Source: Patescibacteria group bacterium
Lineage (GTDB): Bacteria > Patescibacteriota > Patescibacteriia > JAGVFQ01
DNA length: 32,706 nucleotides
Assembly: GCA_020057505.1 (NCBI GenBank)
Contig: JAGVFQ010000023.1
Span: forward strand, 1-32,706
Direction: 5' to 3'
In this document: positions 1-7,252 of the stretch, one piece after another
Layout of the letters: each line of letters begins with the position of its first letter
Numbering within the stretch: the stretch's first letter is position 1
Position numbers and translations under genes: made by a program
The notes under the pieces: generated by a model
What the model was told of the DNA's origin: nothing
Database searches by the model: none
What the model saw: the letters and a program-made list of their open reading frames with translations, nothing else

Positions 1-1
1 A

Positions 2-118
2 GAAAAAGTCGGCAAAGCGAAAAAGATGCTTGTTGCCGGTATCATCGGATTGATTATTGTTGTCGCGGCCTACGCTATCGCGAGATTCGCGGTTGGCAGC
101 ATTATCAACGCGACCTAA
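2..118 (+). CDS. T4SS-pilin-like small membrane protein, 3' fragment
   Basis: The window opens inside this gene; only the last 38 codons and the TAA are present. The fragment starts at the charged loop (EKVGKAKK) and continues as one hydrophobic helix (GIIGLIIVVAAYAIARF). It aligns well with the C-terminal halves of the four genes that follow, which carry (E/D)E-x-V-K-K-(A/S) and then IGLIIxLAAYxI. It is therefore a fifth member of the same array. Family knowledge: such short two-helix proteins with a cleaved signal are the pilin-like (VirB2/TrbC-like, T4SS_pilin) proteins of Patescibacteria. The N-terminal half, including the WMTAGG loop, lies outside the window. Confidence 0.75.
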   Translation, partial: EKVGKAKKMLVAGIIGLIIVVAAYAIARFAVGSIINAT

Positions 119-123
119 GAATC

Positions 124-143
124 ATTTTTAAGATCTTAAAAAT
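124..143. repeat. 20-bp perfect palindrome after pilin fragment
   Basis: ATTTTTAAGA is followed directly by its reverse complement TCTTAAAAAT. It begins 6 bases after the stop codon of the first pilin gene. It could form a weak transcript-end hairpin, but no T-run follows, so a terminator role is uncertain. Confidence 0.45.
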
Positions 144-151
144 GCCTTTAT

Positions 152-213
152 CCCCCCTCCGATATTCGTCGGAGTCCTGACTTTAGTCGGGAGACCTAAA
201 ATCGGAGGGCGGG
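152..213. repeat. Composite palindromic repeat, three-stem fold
   Basis: An outer 9-bp stem pairs CCCTCCGAT (155-163) with ATCGGAGGG (201-209). Inside are two hairpins: CTCCGA (157-162) with TCGGAG (169-174), and TCCTGACT (175-182) with AGTCGGGA (185-192) containing one G-T wobble. The outer arm and first hairpin overlap, so they are alternatives. It resembles a small non-autonomous dispersed repeat rather than a regulatory site, and it sits in the leader of the 288-785 gene. Confidence 0.6.
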
Positions 214-287
214 ATAAAAGATAAATATTCAAATTAGTTTTGAATGCCTTCAAATTTAATTTAAAAATTTATCTTTAAAAAATTAAT

Positions 288-785
288 ATGAATTTATTTT
301 TGATAAATCCGGCAATGCTTAATAAAGTTAAATTATTAAAATTACATATTATCTCTTTTTTAATTCTCCTCGCCATAGCTGCGGGATTTTTTTTAATCAA
401 TCCGCCTCAATTGGCCTTGGCGCAACCGGTAAGAATTATTGACGGTGGAAGCAGCGCTCCGGCCACACCAGCTTCATCGGATCCGGATTATGGTCTGACC
501 GCTGTTGCCCAAAAAGCCGGTCTGACATCAGGCGCATCCGCGACTACTCTGCCGCAGCTATTAGGCAGAATTGTGGGCGCGGTACTCGCTCTCGTCGGCG
601 TAATTTTTCTGATTTTAATCGTCTATGGCGGCATAATGTGGATGACCGCCGGCGGCAATGACGAAAAAGTCAAAAAATCCCGCGGCATAATCATCAATTC
701 GACCATTGGATTGATTATAATTCTCGCGGCCTATGCTATAGTCAATTTTGTCTTTACTACGGTTTTAACCGCCACTAAAAAATAA
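288..785 (+). CDS. T4SS-pilin-like protein, array member 2
   Basis: This 165-residue protein has a signal peptide (hydrophobic about 16-38, likely cleavage after LALA at 45). A low-complexity Ala/Ser/Pro linker follows, then two membrane helices (about 95-118 and 133-160) joined by the short polar loop WMTAGGNDEKVKKS. This layout matches the VirB2/TrbC-like pilins found widely in Patescibacteria; subunits of that family are cleaved and assembled into a surface filament or secretion channel. It is the longest array member, with the longest linker. The gene lies 16 bases upstream of the next paralog. No Shine-Dalgarno site precedes the ATG. Filament formation is inferred; no assembly ATPase is in the window. 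Confidence 0.8.
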   Translation: MNLFLINPAMLNKVKLLKLHIISFLILLAIAAGFFLINPPQLALAQPVRIIDGGSSAPATPASSDPDYGLTAVAQKAGLTSGASATTLPQLLGRIVGAVLALVGVIFLILIVYGGIMWMTAGGNDEKVKKSRGIIINSTIGLIIILAAYAIVNFVFTTVLTATKK

Positions 786-801
786 ATTCAAATCCTCTGA
801 C

Positions 802-1236
802 ATGAAAAAAAATCATTACAAACTAATAATTATGCCTCTTTTATCTATAATTTTCGTAATGGGCCTTTCTTTAGCGCTTCTCCAGCCTGAAATATCTTCG
901 GCGGCAACAGCTACTCCACCGGCAACACTTCAAAATGCGGCTGGATTCTTGGGTGAAGCGGCCGGCGCGCAAGGAGCCGGCTATGCCGCGCCCAAATCGC
1001 CATCGATTATTATCGGCACGATTATTAATGATGTTTTAATCTTCCTTGGCGTTATTTTTCTTATTTTGACTATCTACGGCGGCTTCCTCTGGATGACGGC
1101 TGGTGGCAACGAGGAAACCTTGAAAAAAGCTAAGAAGTGGATTATAAATGCCGTGATAGGTTTGATTATAGTATTAGCGGCTTATTCAATCACCAGCTTT
1201 GTGGTTGGCCAAATAATAAGCAGCACTACAAAATAA
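802..1236 (+). CDS. T4SS-pilin-like protein, array member 3
   Basis: This 144-residue paralog starts MKKNHYK and has a signal peptide likely cut near ISSA-AT (about 34). A Pro/Ala/Gly-rich mature N-terminus follows. Two helices (about 72-98 and 112-140) flank the conserved loop WMTAGGNEETLKKAKKW. The loop and second helix are nearly identical to those of the next two genes, while the mature N-terminus differs, which suggests diversification of an exposed part. It is read with the flanking paralogs (16 bases before, 3 bases after), consistent with one transcript. Confidence 0.82.
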   Translation: MKKNHYKLIIMPLLSIIFVMGLSLALLQPEISSAATATPPATLQNAAGFLGEAAGAQGAGYAAPKSPSIIIGTIINDVLIFLGVIFLILTIYGGFLWMTAGGNEETLKKAKKWIINAVIGLIIVLAAYSITSFVVGQIISSTTK

Positions 1237-1239
1237 AAC

Positions 1240-1647
1240 ATGGACAAGAATTATAATTTAAAAATAAAAAAATATTTAATCATTTTTGTTTTTGCCCTTT
1301 TAATCTCTTTGCCAGCAATCGCCATCGCCCAATCAGCGTTCGCGCAGAGTCAAGATACTTATGGACTGAAAACTGCGGCCAAGGAAGCCGGCTTTAATGA
1401 AAAACCCCAAACCCCGAGAATAATCATCGGTAAAATCATTAATTACGCCTTAACCTTCGTCGGAGTAATTTTTCTCGTTCTGACCATCTACGCCGGTTTT
1501 CTCTGGATGACGGCCGGGGGCAACGAAGAGACAGTGAAAAAAGCCAAGAAATGGCTCGTAAATTCCGTCGTCGGTTTGGCTATTGTTCTCGCTGCTTATT
1601 CTATTACCAATTTTATTCTTCTTCAATTTATAAACGCAACCAAATAA
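1240..1647 (+). CDS. T4SS-pilin-like protein, array member 4
   Basis: This 135-residue paralog has a signal peptide ending near AFAQS (about 36). A short polar stretch containing YGLKTAAKEAGF follows, then two helices around WMTAGGNEETVKKAKKW. The piece YGL-T-A-x-x-AG also occurs in the 288-785 protein (YGLTAVAQKAGL), so these two share a mature N-terminal motif that the other members lack. It starts 3 bases after the previous stop codon, implying translational coupling. Confidence 0.82.
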   Translation: MDKNYNLKIKKYLIIFVFALLISLPAIAIAQSAFAQSQDTYGLKTAAKEAGFNEKPQTPRIIIGKIINYALTFVGVIFLVLTIYAGFLWMTAGGNEETVKKAKKWLVNSVVGLAIVLAAYSITNFILLQFINATK

Positions 1648-1662
1648 ACTAAATTTAAATTT

Positions 1663-2061
1663 ATGAAAAAAAACTTTATTATTTTTATATCTCTTCTCGT
1701 TATTATTAATTTTTTTATAATCGGCAATTTAGCTTTAGCCGCAACCGCCGATCTTAACACATCAATTATTGGACAATTGGGCAACACCGGCGTCGCGGCC
1801 GGCTATAGCGCCAACTTCACTCCGCTGCCGGAAATGATTGGAAAAATTATTTATATTATTCTCTCGTTTTTAGGAATTATCTTTGTGGTTTTAACCGTCT
1901 ACGCCGGTTTTCTTTGGATGACGGCCGGTGGTAACGAAGAAACCGTGAAAAAAGCCAAGAAGTGGCTCGAAAACGCGGTGATTGGCCTTGTTATTATTCT
2001 CGCCGCTTATGCCATTACCAGTTTCGTAATTTCGCAAATTATCAAATCCACTACAACTTAA
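1663..2061 (+). CDS. T4SS-pilin-like protein, array member 5
   Basis: This 132-residue protein is the last array member. Its signal peptide ends near ALAATA (about 27) and the mature N-terminus is short (ADLNTSIIGQLGN...). Two helices enclose WMTAGGNEETVKKAKKW, identical at protein level to the previous member's loop. A perfect 11-bp terminator hairpin begins 22 bases after the stop, which marks the end of the pilin transcript. Confidence 0.82.
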   Translation: MKKNFIIFISLLVIINFFIIGNLALAATADLNTSIIGQLGNTGVAAGYSANFTPLPEMIGKIIYIILSFLGIIFVVLTVYAGFLWMTAGGNEETVKKAKKWLENAVIGLVIILAAYAITSFVISQIIKSTTT

Positions 2062-2082
2062 AATTAAATTTAACAAAAAAAG

Positions 2083-2120
2083 ACAGGCGCAAATTTCTTT
2101 GCGCCTGTTTTGTTTTTTAT
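2083..2120 (+). terminator. Rho-independent terminator, probably bidirectional
   Basis: ACAGGCGCAAA (2083-2093), loop TTTC, TTTGCGCCTGT (2098-2108): a perfect 11-bp stem followed by TTTTGTTTTTT. An A-run lies on the other side (2075-2081), giving a T-run on the minus strand. It can therefore end both the pilin operon and the converging lipoprotein gene. Confidence 0.9.
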
Positions 2121-2139
2121 CCTCCTAAAGAATTGTTAC

Positions 2140-2565
2140 CTACCTGCAGCCCGGCTGATTGGGGTTGCGCCGACAAGAATCTTGCATCGCCCGACGAAGC
2201 CCATCGTCAAAACCTTGATTCCCGTAGTTAGAACCGCCGCAATTCCCCTTGCAATCGCCTCGCTCGTTGTAGTTATATGTCCCAACGAAACGGACGTCGT
2301 TCGGATTGCCCGGAATCGGGACGTCTCGGAGCAAACTCGGATCCTTCCGGATAGCCTCGGCGGCGGCGCGATTGACTTCAGCTTGCGCGTGAACCTTATC
2401 CGCTTCGGCCGCCGACATGCGATCGAGATAGACCGCCCGAGACAACTCGGTCAGGTCGGTTTTGCCGTCGTAGCTGCCTTCGTTGCTTCGGTAACTGACT
2501 TGGCCGTAAGTGCAGCCGGAAAAGAACATGGCCGCCGCGAACATTGTGATAACTATTACTTTCAT
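2140..2565 (-). CDS. Hypothetical small lipoprotein
   Basis: This 141-residue protein begins with a short signal peptide and a lipobox-like FSGC, so Cys18 is the likely lipidated residue. The Phe at -3 is atypical. A helical, Ala/Glu-rich central part (SAAEADKVHAQAEVNRAAAE) follows. The Gly/Asn-rich tail holds four Cys (GDCKGNCGG and DSCRRNPNQPGC), possibly two disulfides. No family is recognised. The ribosome site GGAGG lies 6 bases before the ATG, and a consensus promoter lies upstream; both are stronger than those of neighbouring genes. The coding sequence looks clearly GC-richer than its surroundings, a hint of recent acquisition. Function unknown. Confidence 0.75.
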   Translation of the reverse strand: MKVIVITMFAAAMFFSGCTYGQVSYRSNEGSYDGKTDLTELSRAVYLDRMSAAEADKVHAQAEVNRAAAEAIRKDPSLLRDVPIPGNPNDVRFVGTYNYNERGDCKGNCGGSNYGNQGFDDGLRRAMQDSCRRNPNQPGCR

Positions 2566-2641
2566 TTTATCCTCCGTGTGGTTAAATTTGAGCTATTTTA
2601 GCTCGTTTTTAGTCTATTTGCCTTAAAAAGAACTTCATACT

Positions 2642-2670
2642 ATCATAGCACTTCACCATAAAGTTGTCAA
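2642..2670 (-). promoter_or_regulatory. Consensus sigma-70 promoter for the lipoprotein gene
   Basis: On the minus strand TTGACA (2665-2670) is separated by 17 bases from TATGAT (2642-2647). That is a perfect -35, an optimal spacer and a 5/6 -10. The predicted leader is about 70 bases long and includes a small hairpin (GAGCTA-TTT-TAGCTC, 2590-2604). Confidence 0.8.
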
Positions 2671-2723
2671 GTATCAATTTTCCTTATTTTAAATTACAAT
2701 AAAATTATACTAATATTTATAAA

Positions 2724-4838
2724 ATGATTTTATTTTTGTCTAAATTAAAAAAGATTATCCAGAACCATCCCTTAATAATTCTTGGTCTTGCAATTTTAAT
2801 TTATATTGTTTTTTTTGTCTCACTCACTGTCTGGAAATATAACAACTTCGGCTATAATGGCATTGATCTTGGAATTTACAATCAAGTCTTTTGGAATACG
2901 GCGCACGGACACTTTTTTGAATCATCAATTCAGGCTCAATCATATCTCGGCGATCATTTTGAGTTATTTATTTTATTATTATTGCCCTTTTATTTAATTT
3001 TCCAGCATCCGATCACTCTCTTAGTTTTACAAACCATCTTTCTCGCGCTCGGCGCAATACCAATTTTTTTAATCAGCAAAGAAGTTTTAAAATCCCCCCT
3101 ACCCCCCTTTAACAAGGGGGCAGAGTCTAACATCCCCCTTTCGATAAAAGAGGGCTGGGCGGATTCTTTACCGCTCCTCTTGTCTCTCATCTATCTTCTA
3201 AACCCTTTCATCCAAAACATCAATCTCTTTGAATTTCACATTCTGCCGTTTGCCATTCCCCTTCTCCTCTTCGCCTTTTATTTTTACCAAAAGAAAAAAG
3301 CTCTGCCTTTTTATATTTTTATAATTCTTTCTCTCTTGGTCCGCGAAGACGTGGCTTTAGTTGTTTTTATGTTCGGAATTTTGGCTTTAATCAATTCTCG
3401 GCAAGAAAGAAAAGACACTACCAGATACCAAATACCAGATACCAGCTACTTCTTAAGATGGATCCTCCCGCCAATAATTCTATCCATCGCTTGGTTTATT
3501 ATCGCCACAAAAATCAGCGGCGCGCTCAACCCCAGCGGCGATTATAAATTTCTGGTTTATTATTCTTGGCTCGGCCAAACCTTTCCCCAAATAATTGCTA
3601 ACTTCTTTCTGCACCCCCTGATTGTGCTGAGAAAAATTTTAACAATTTATAATTTAGGTTTTATTATAGGTATATTAATACCCTTTGGCTTTTTGTCTCT
3701 CTTGAAGCCAAGATATTTGATTCTGCTCCTTCCACCCCTGCTCCAAACTGTCCTCGGCATGGGCGGCGGCGAGGAAATAATCCTCACGCATTATTGCTCG
3801 CTTTTTTTGCCGGCGCTCTTTATCGCCCTAATTTTTGCCATCAAAGATGTAATGAATGAAAAAATAATTGCTAAATGGCAAGCAGGATTATTAAAAGCTC
3901 TCTCTATTGAAGAAAAACGAACTTTCGCGATTATTCTTCTCATTATTGCCGCTATTTATTCTTTTTTTACTCTCGGTCCAGTCGCAGGTTCAACCAGAAT
4001 TATCGCCAACTATGATCAAAAAAATACAACTATAAGAAATTACTTTTTAGAGCAGATACCGGCCGATGCGCCAACGCTCACTTCGCTTGATTTTCTGCCT
4101 TATCTTTCCTCGCGAGAAAGCATCTATGCGCTCCATTATATCTATCTCGGGCAAAAACAATTTGGCAATGGCGACTATACTCTCCCGGATGATACGGAAT
4201 ATTTGTTAATCAATTTTGACGATATTATCAATTATGATTTTGAATTCCAAAAACAATCAGGCTACAGCAAGTATCTCTCCTCCGCTCCGGACCGCCTGAG
4301 AAATATTTTGACTGAGAAAAACTTTGGCTTAGTTGATATCATCGACTCCATCGCTTTGCTGAAAAAAAATTATGTTCCTGAAAAAAATTTCTTTGAGCTG
4401 AATACTTCTGCCTACCCCATTGCCAACAAGCAAGAGATTAATCTTGATAATAAAATAAAATTCCTCGGCTATGCCAAGGAATTAGTCAAAAAACGAATAA
4501 ATAATCTTGATTTAACTCTTTACAATCTCAATCTTTCCTGGCAGGCAATGGGTCAAATGACAGAAAATTACCAGCTTAAATTAACAGCTTTGGATAAAAA
4601 TAATAAACCAATTTACAAAAAATATTACCCGCTGGCCTATGGCATTTATCCGACGAGCGAGTGGAAAATCAATGAAATTATCCAAACGAATTATTGGTTT
4701 TTGCTGCCGAATAATGCTCTGAGTATTGAATTCAATTTAGTAAAGATTTATGGCGCCAGTGAATTAAATGATCTGAGGTCAGGAATTATTGTAATTGATA
4801 GAGAAGAGCAGCTAGGCGAGACGATTAAAATTGAATAA
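2724..4838 (+). CDS. DUF2079 multi-pass membrane protein
   Basis: This 704-residue protein has many hydrophobic helices in its first two-thirds and a soluble C-terminal part. Its first extracytoplasmic loop, with YNGIDLGIYNQVFWNTAHG (about 44-62) and GDHFE, is the signature of DUF2079, a GT-C-like family thought to handle polyprenyl-linked sugars or similar substrates. The C-terminal 130 residues look like a beta-rich domain. Two stretches look foreign: residues about 123-147 are the translation of a dispersed hairpin repeat, and about 232-241 of a 7-bp tandem repeat. Both lie in polar stretches between hydrophobic helices and keep the frame. The gene is convergent with the glycan operon, 37 bases away. 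Substrate unknown. Confidence 0.8.
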   Translation: MILFLSKLKKIIQNHPLIILGLAILIYIVFFVSLTVWKYNNFGYNGIDLGIYNQVFWNTAHGHFFESSIQAQSYLGDHFELFILLLLPFYLIFQHPITLLVLQTIFLALGAIPIFLISKEVLKSPLPPFNKGAESNIPLSIKEGWADSLPLLLSLIYLLNPFIQNINLFEFHILPFAIPLLLFAFYFYQKKKALPFYIFIILSLLVREDVALVVFMFGILALINSRQERKDTTRYQIPDTSYFLRWILPPIILSIAWFIIATKISGALNPSGDYKFLVYYSWLGQTFPQIIANFFLHPLIVLRKILTIYNLGFIIGILIPFGFLSLLKPRYLILLLPPLLQTVLGMGGGEEIILTHYCSLFLPALFIALIFAIKDVMNEKIIAKWQAGLLKALSIEEKRTFAIILLIIAAIYSFFTLGPVAGSTRIIANYDQKNTTIRNYFLEQIPADAPTLTSLDFLPYLSSRESIYALHYIYLGQKQFGNGDYTLPDDTEYLLINFDDIINYDFEFQKQSGYSKYLSSAPDRLRNILTEKNFGLVDIIDSIALLKKNYVPEKNFFELNTSAYPIANKQEINLDNKIKFLGYAKELVKKRINNLDLTLYNLNLSWQAMGQMTENYQLKLTALDKNNKPIYKKYYPLAYGIYPTSEWKINEIIQTNYWFLLPNNALSIEFNLVKIYGASELNDLRSGIIVIDREEQLGETIKIE
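3091..3165. repeat. C-run/G-run hairpin repeat, in frame inside DUF2079 gene
   Basis: The unit contains CCCCCC-TA-CCCCCC, AACAAGGGGG, ATCCCCCTTTCGATAAAAGAGGG and ends GGCGGATT. The same architecture occurs at 12376-12487 and in short form at 13757-13785. Here it is translated as SPLPPFNKGAES-NIPLSIKEGWAD without a stop. Confidence 0.8.
3418..3445. repeat. 7-bp tandem repeat, four copies, inside DUF2079 gene
   Basis: Consecutive heptamers CTACCAG, ATACCAA, ATACCAG, ATACCAG. Because 7 is not a multiple of 3, three units give a 7-residue period; they are read as TRYQIPDTS. Confidence 0.8.
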
Positions 4839-4875
4839 CAATAATGCAGGCACAAAAATCTTTTACCTCTAAATT

Positions 4876-6519
4876 TTATAACACCTTATAAATCTCAACC
4901 TCATTATTGCTATAAACTTTTTCTAGAAAATTTGCTTTTTGCGGCTCAAAGCTGCTTTTAGATCTCTCGTCTTTGCCCCAATATAAATATTTAATCTTAT
5001 TCGCCTTCAAAAACCGTGCTCTAGCTTCATCACTCTTGGTATTTAAAAACCAATCTATATTTTGAATTTTTGTATAAAAATAGGCTGTCTCGACGCTATG
5101 GCCAAGATAAACTGTCTTGCCAGTTTGGCCCGGAATCAAATTCCCTGTTCGCCAATAAGAAAAAATTGGCTGACTTTCTCCCACATTGGACTTGATCCAA
5201 GCAAAAGCTTCTTTTTCGGCAGCAGGAATATAAAGGAGATTATTTTTTGTTTTAAATAATCCAATGTCATCGGCCATCACAAAGAGATTGGACGTGAAAA
5301 AAAACACAATGAATAGAAAGCCAAGCAAAAATATATTTCTATTTATTACTGAAAATAATTTTAATTTATCCAACTTTGATTTTACAAAATACAATCCCGA
5401 TATCGCGAGCAAAATCAAAGGTATTTGCCAGCCCTCAATCATCCGACGCTCGAAATTAACCGGAGAATAAATCAGAAAAAATTGAAAAACTGCCCAGATA
5501 ATAAGAAAAAGCCAGGGGCTGTTTTTTATTTCCTTATTTTTAGATAATGAGTAATAGCCAAAAATCGCCAAAGGGATGATCAGTCCATAACCGATAATAA
5601 CAAGAAATAAGGCCGGCGTGAGGCACAAATTCTCTCTGCCCGATTCAATGGTAAGCCAATCAAATTTTAAAAGATATAAATAATAAATAATAGATGGCAC
5701 TGACAAAAGGCCAAAAATTACATAATGCTTAATAAATTGCCATCTGATCTTTTTTTGGATTAAACATAAAGCTGCAATATACAAGCCCAAAGCGCCAAAA
5801 ATTACAAAAATATTGAAAGGATGAAATTGGAAAAGCGCCAACCCAGCGAGGCCGGCAGCAATGCTATATTTAATTTTGTTATTTTCAAAGGCTAAAAGCA
5901 TTAAGAGAAATATAAGAACAACTAAAGTCACAGAAGCAATAAAATGCGGCGATTGGTAGAGAGTAAGAAAAGTATTTGATTCAGGCACCCAAAGATCAGG
6001 TGGCCAGTGGCTATACCCTGCTTTTTCAAAATAAAATTTTTCCAATAGCTGCGAAAAAATTCCGCCCCAGCCAGAAGCGAAGATTAAAAACAAATAACCG
6101 ATTTTTCTCTTGGCTTTGTCAAGAAAAAAATAACTCAAAAATAGATAAGCCACAAAGCCAAAGACTGGAATCAATAATATCCGCGCCAAATGAAAGGTCA
6201 AAATATCGGGCAAATTAAAAATTTGGCCGAATAAACCTATACCCAGCCAAAAAATATTCAATCGCCCGGCACCTTGAAATTCTGATGTATATAAATCTTT
6301 AAATAAAAAATGGCCTTGCTTGACCTGCTCCAGATAAGAATAATAAACGGAAATATCGCCGGATGACAGCGAATGAAAGCCCAAAAAGTAATCATTGCCT
6401 CGAACGAGCCAGCCATAGAGATACGGCAAAGAAGTCAAAAGAATAGCTATAATTGTTATCGCGCCAACAAAATGCCATTCTCGCTTACTTATGCTTTGAT
6501 ATAATTCCTTTAGAGTCAT
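4876..6519 (-). CDS. GT-C-like polytopic membrane protein
   Basis: This 547-residue protein has one helix near 18-36, then a large extracytoplasmic loop with FHSLSSGDISVYYSYLEQ (Asp55) and LYTSEFQGAG. Roughly ten more helices follow, and then a C-terminal soluble part ending EVEIYKVL. An acidic residue in the first loop followed by many helices is the usual GT-C plan: integral-membrane transferases that use polyprenyl-phosphate sugars. The sugar and acceptor cannot be read from sequence. The start ATG comes 1 base after the stop of the DPM1-like gene, so the two are very likely translated together; that enzyme is the natural donor-lipid source. It is the last gene of the minus-strand block. 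Confidence 0.7.
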   Translation of the reverse strand: MTLKELYQSISKREWHFVGAITIIAILLTSLPYLYGWLVRGNDYFLGFHSLSSGDISVYYSYLEQVKQGHFLFKDLYTSEFQGAGRLNIFWLGIGLFGQIFNLPDILTFHLARILLIPVFGFVAYLFLSYFFLDKAKRKIGYLFLIFASGWGGIFSQLLEKFYFEKAGYSHWPPDLWVPESNTFLTLYQSPHFIASVTLVVLIFLLMLLAFENNKIKYSIAAGLAGLALFQFHPFNIFVIFGALGLYIAALCLIQKKIRWQFIKHYVIFGLLSVPSIIYYLYLLKFDWLTIESGRENLCLTPALFLVIIGYGLIIPLAIFGYYSLSKNKEIKNSPWLFLIIWAVFQFFLIYSPVNFERRMIEGWQIPLILLAISGLYFVKSKLDKLKLFSVINRNIFLLGFLFIVFFFTSNLFVMADDIGLFKTKNNLLYIPAAEKEAFAWIKSNVGESQPIFSYWRTGNLIPGQTGKTVYLGHSVETAYFYTKIQNIDWFLNTKSDEARARFLKANKIKYLYWGKDERSKSSFEPQKANFLEKVYSNNEVEIYKVL

Positions 6520-6520
6520 G

Positions 6521-7222
6521 CTATTTTTTGAATCTCAAAGTTAAGACTTTAATGAAGGCTTCAAAGAAAATTTTAAAATTAAACTTTGATTTGCCTAATT
6601 TTCTTTCGGTAAAAATAATAGGTATTTCTTTGATTTTAAACCCATTTTTATAAGCCCAATAAGTTGTTTCAATTTGAAAAACATAGCCCTCAGAATCTAA
6701 TTTTTCCAAATTAATACTTTCAATTACTTTTCTTTTATAACACTTGAATCCGCCAGTTAAATCTTGGAAAGAAAGATTTAAAATAAGCCTTGCGTAAAAA
6801 TTGCCCAAATAACTGATCAATCTCCTTCCTAAATTCCAATTTTTAATTCCTCCACCTTCAATATAGCGCGAGCCCAGGACCAAATCGTAATTTTCAACTT
6901 CTTCCAAAAATTGCGGCAAATATTTTGGATCATGAGAAAAATCAGCATCCATTTCAAAAATATAATCAGCCCCTAAGACTAGAGCTCTTTTGAAACCATC
7001 GATATAAGCCGATCCAAGACCCATTTTTTTAATTCGGTGGATAATTTCAAGCCGAGTGGTTTCCTCTATGCTTTCCACCAACCCACCAGTTCCATCTGGC
7101 GAATTATCATCAACAATGATGATATTAAGATCAGAAATATTAAATGAAAAAATTTGTTTAATTAATTCTTTAATATTGCTTCTTTCATTGTAAGTTGGGA
7201 TAATAATTGATATTTTAGTCAC
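6521..7222 (-). CDS. Polyprenol-phosphate mannosyltransferase, DPM1-like (GT2)
   Basis: This 233-residue GT-A fold enzyme starts MTKISIIIPTYNERSNI. It has the nucleotide-binding VDDNSPDGT (Asp38-Asp39), the metal-binding DADFSHDP (92-94), LGSRYIEGG, and LTGGFKCYKRKVI. These are the marks of dolichyl/polyprenyl-phosphate mannose synthases, which move mannose from GDP-mannose to a polyprenyl phosphate on the cytoplasmic face. It has no C-terminal membrane helices, so it is the short soluble or peripheral form. manC in the same block could supply GDP-mannose, and the GT-C neighbours could consume the lipid product. Glucose rather than mannose as sugar remains possible. Confidence 0.85.
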   Translation of the reverse strand: MTKISIIIPTYNERSNIKELIKQIFSFNISDLNIIIVDDNSPDGTGGLVESIEETTRLEIIHRIKKMGLGSAYIDGFKRALVLGADYIFEMDADFSHDPKYLPQFLEEVENYDLVLGSRYIEGGGIKNWNLGRRLISYLGNFYARLILNLSFQDLTGGFKCYKRKVIESINLEKLDSEGYVFQIETTYWAYKNGFKIKEIPIIFTERKLGKSKFNFKIFFEAFIKVLTLRFKK

Positions 7223-7252
7223 AAAATTGGCTATACTATAAAATTATTTAAT

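Noticed and set aside
2110-2601. Plus-strand open frame opposite the lipoprotein gene
   Set aside because: The minus-strand gene has a promoter, ribosome site and lipobox; the opposite frame starts in the terminator and looks like an antisense shadow.
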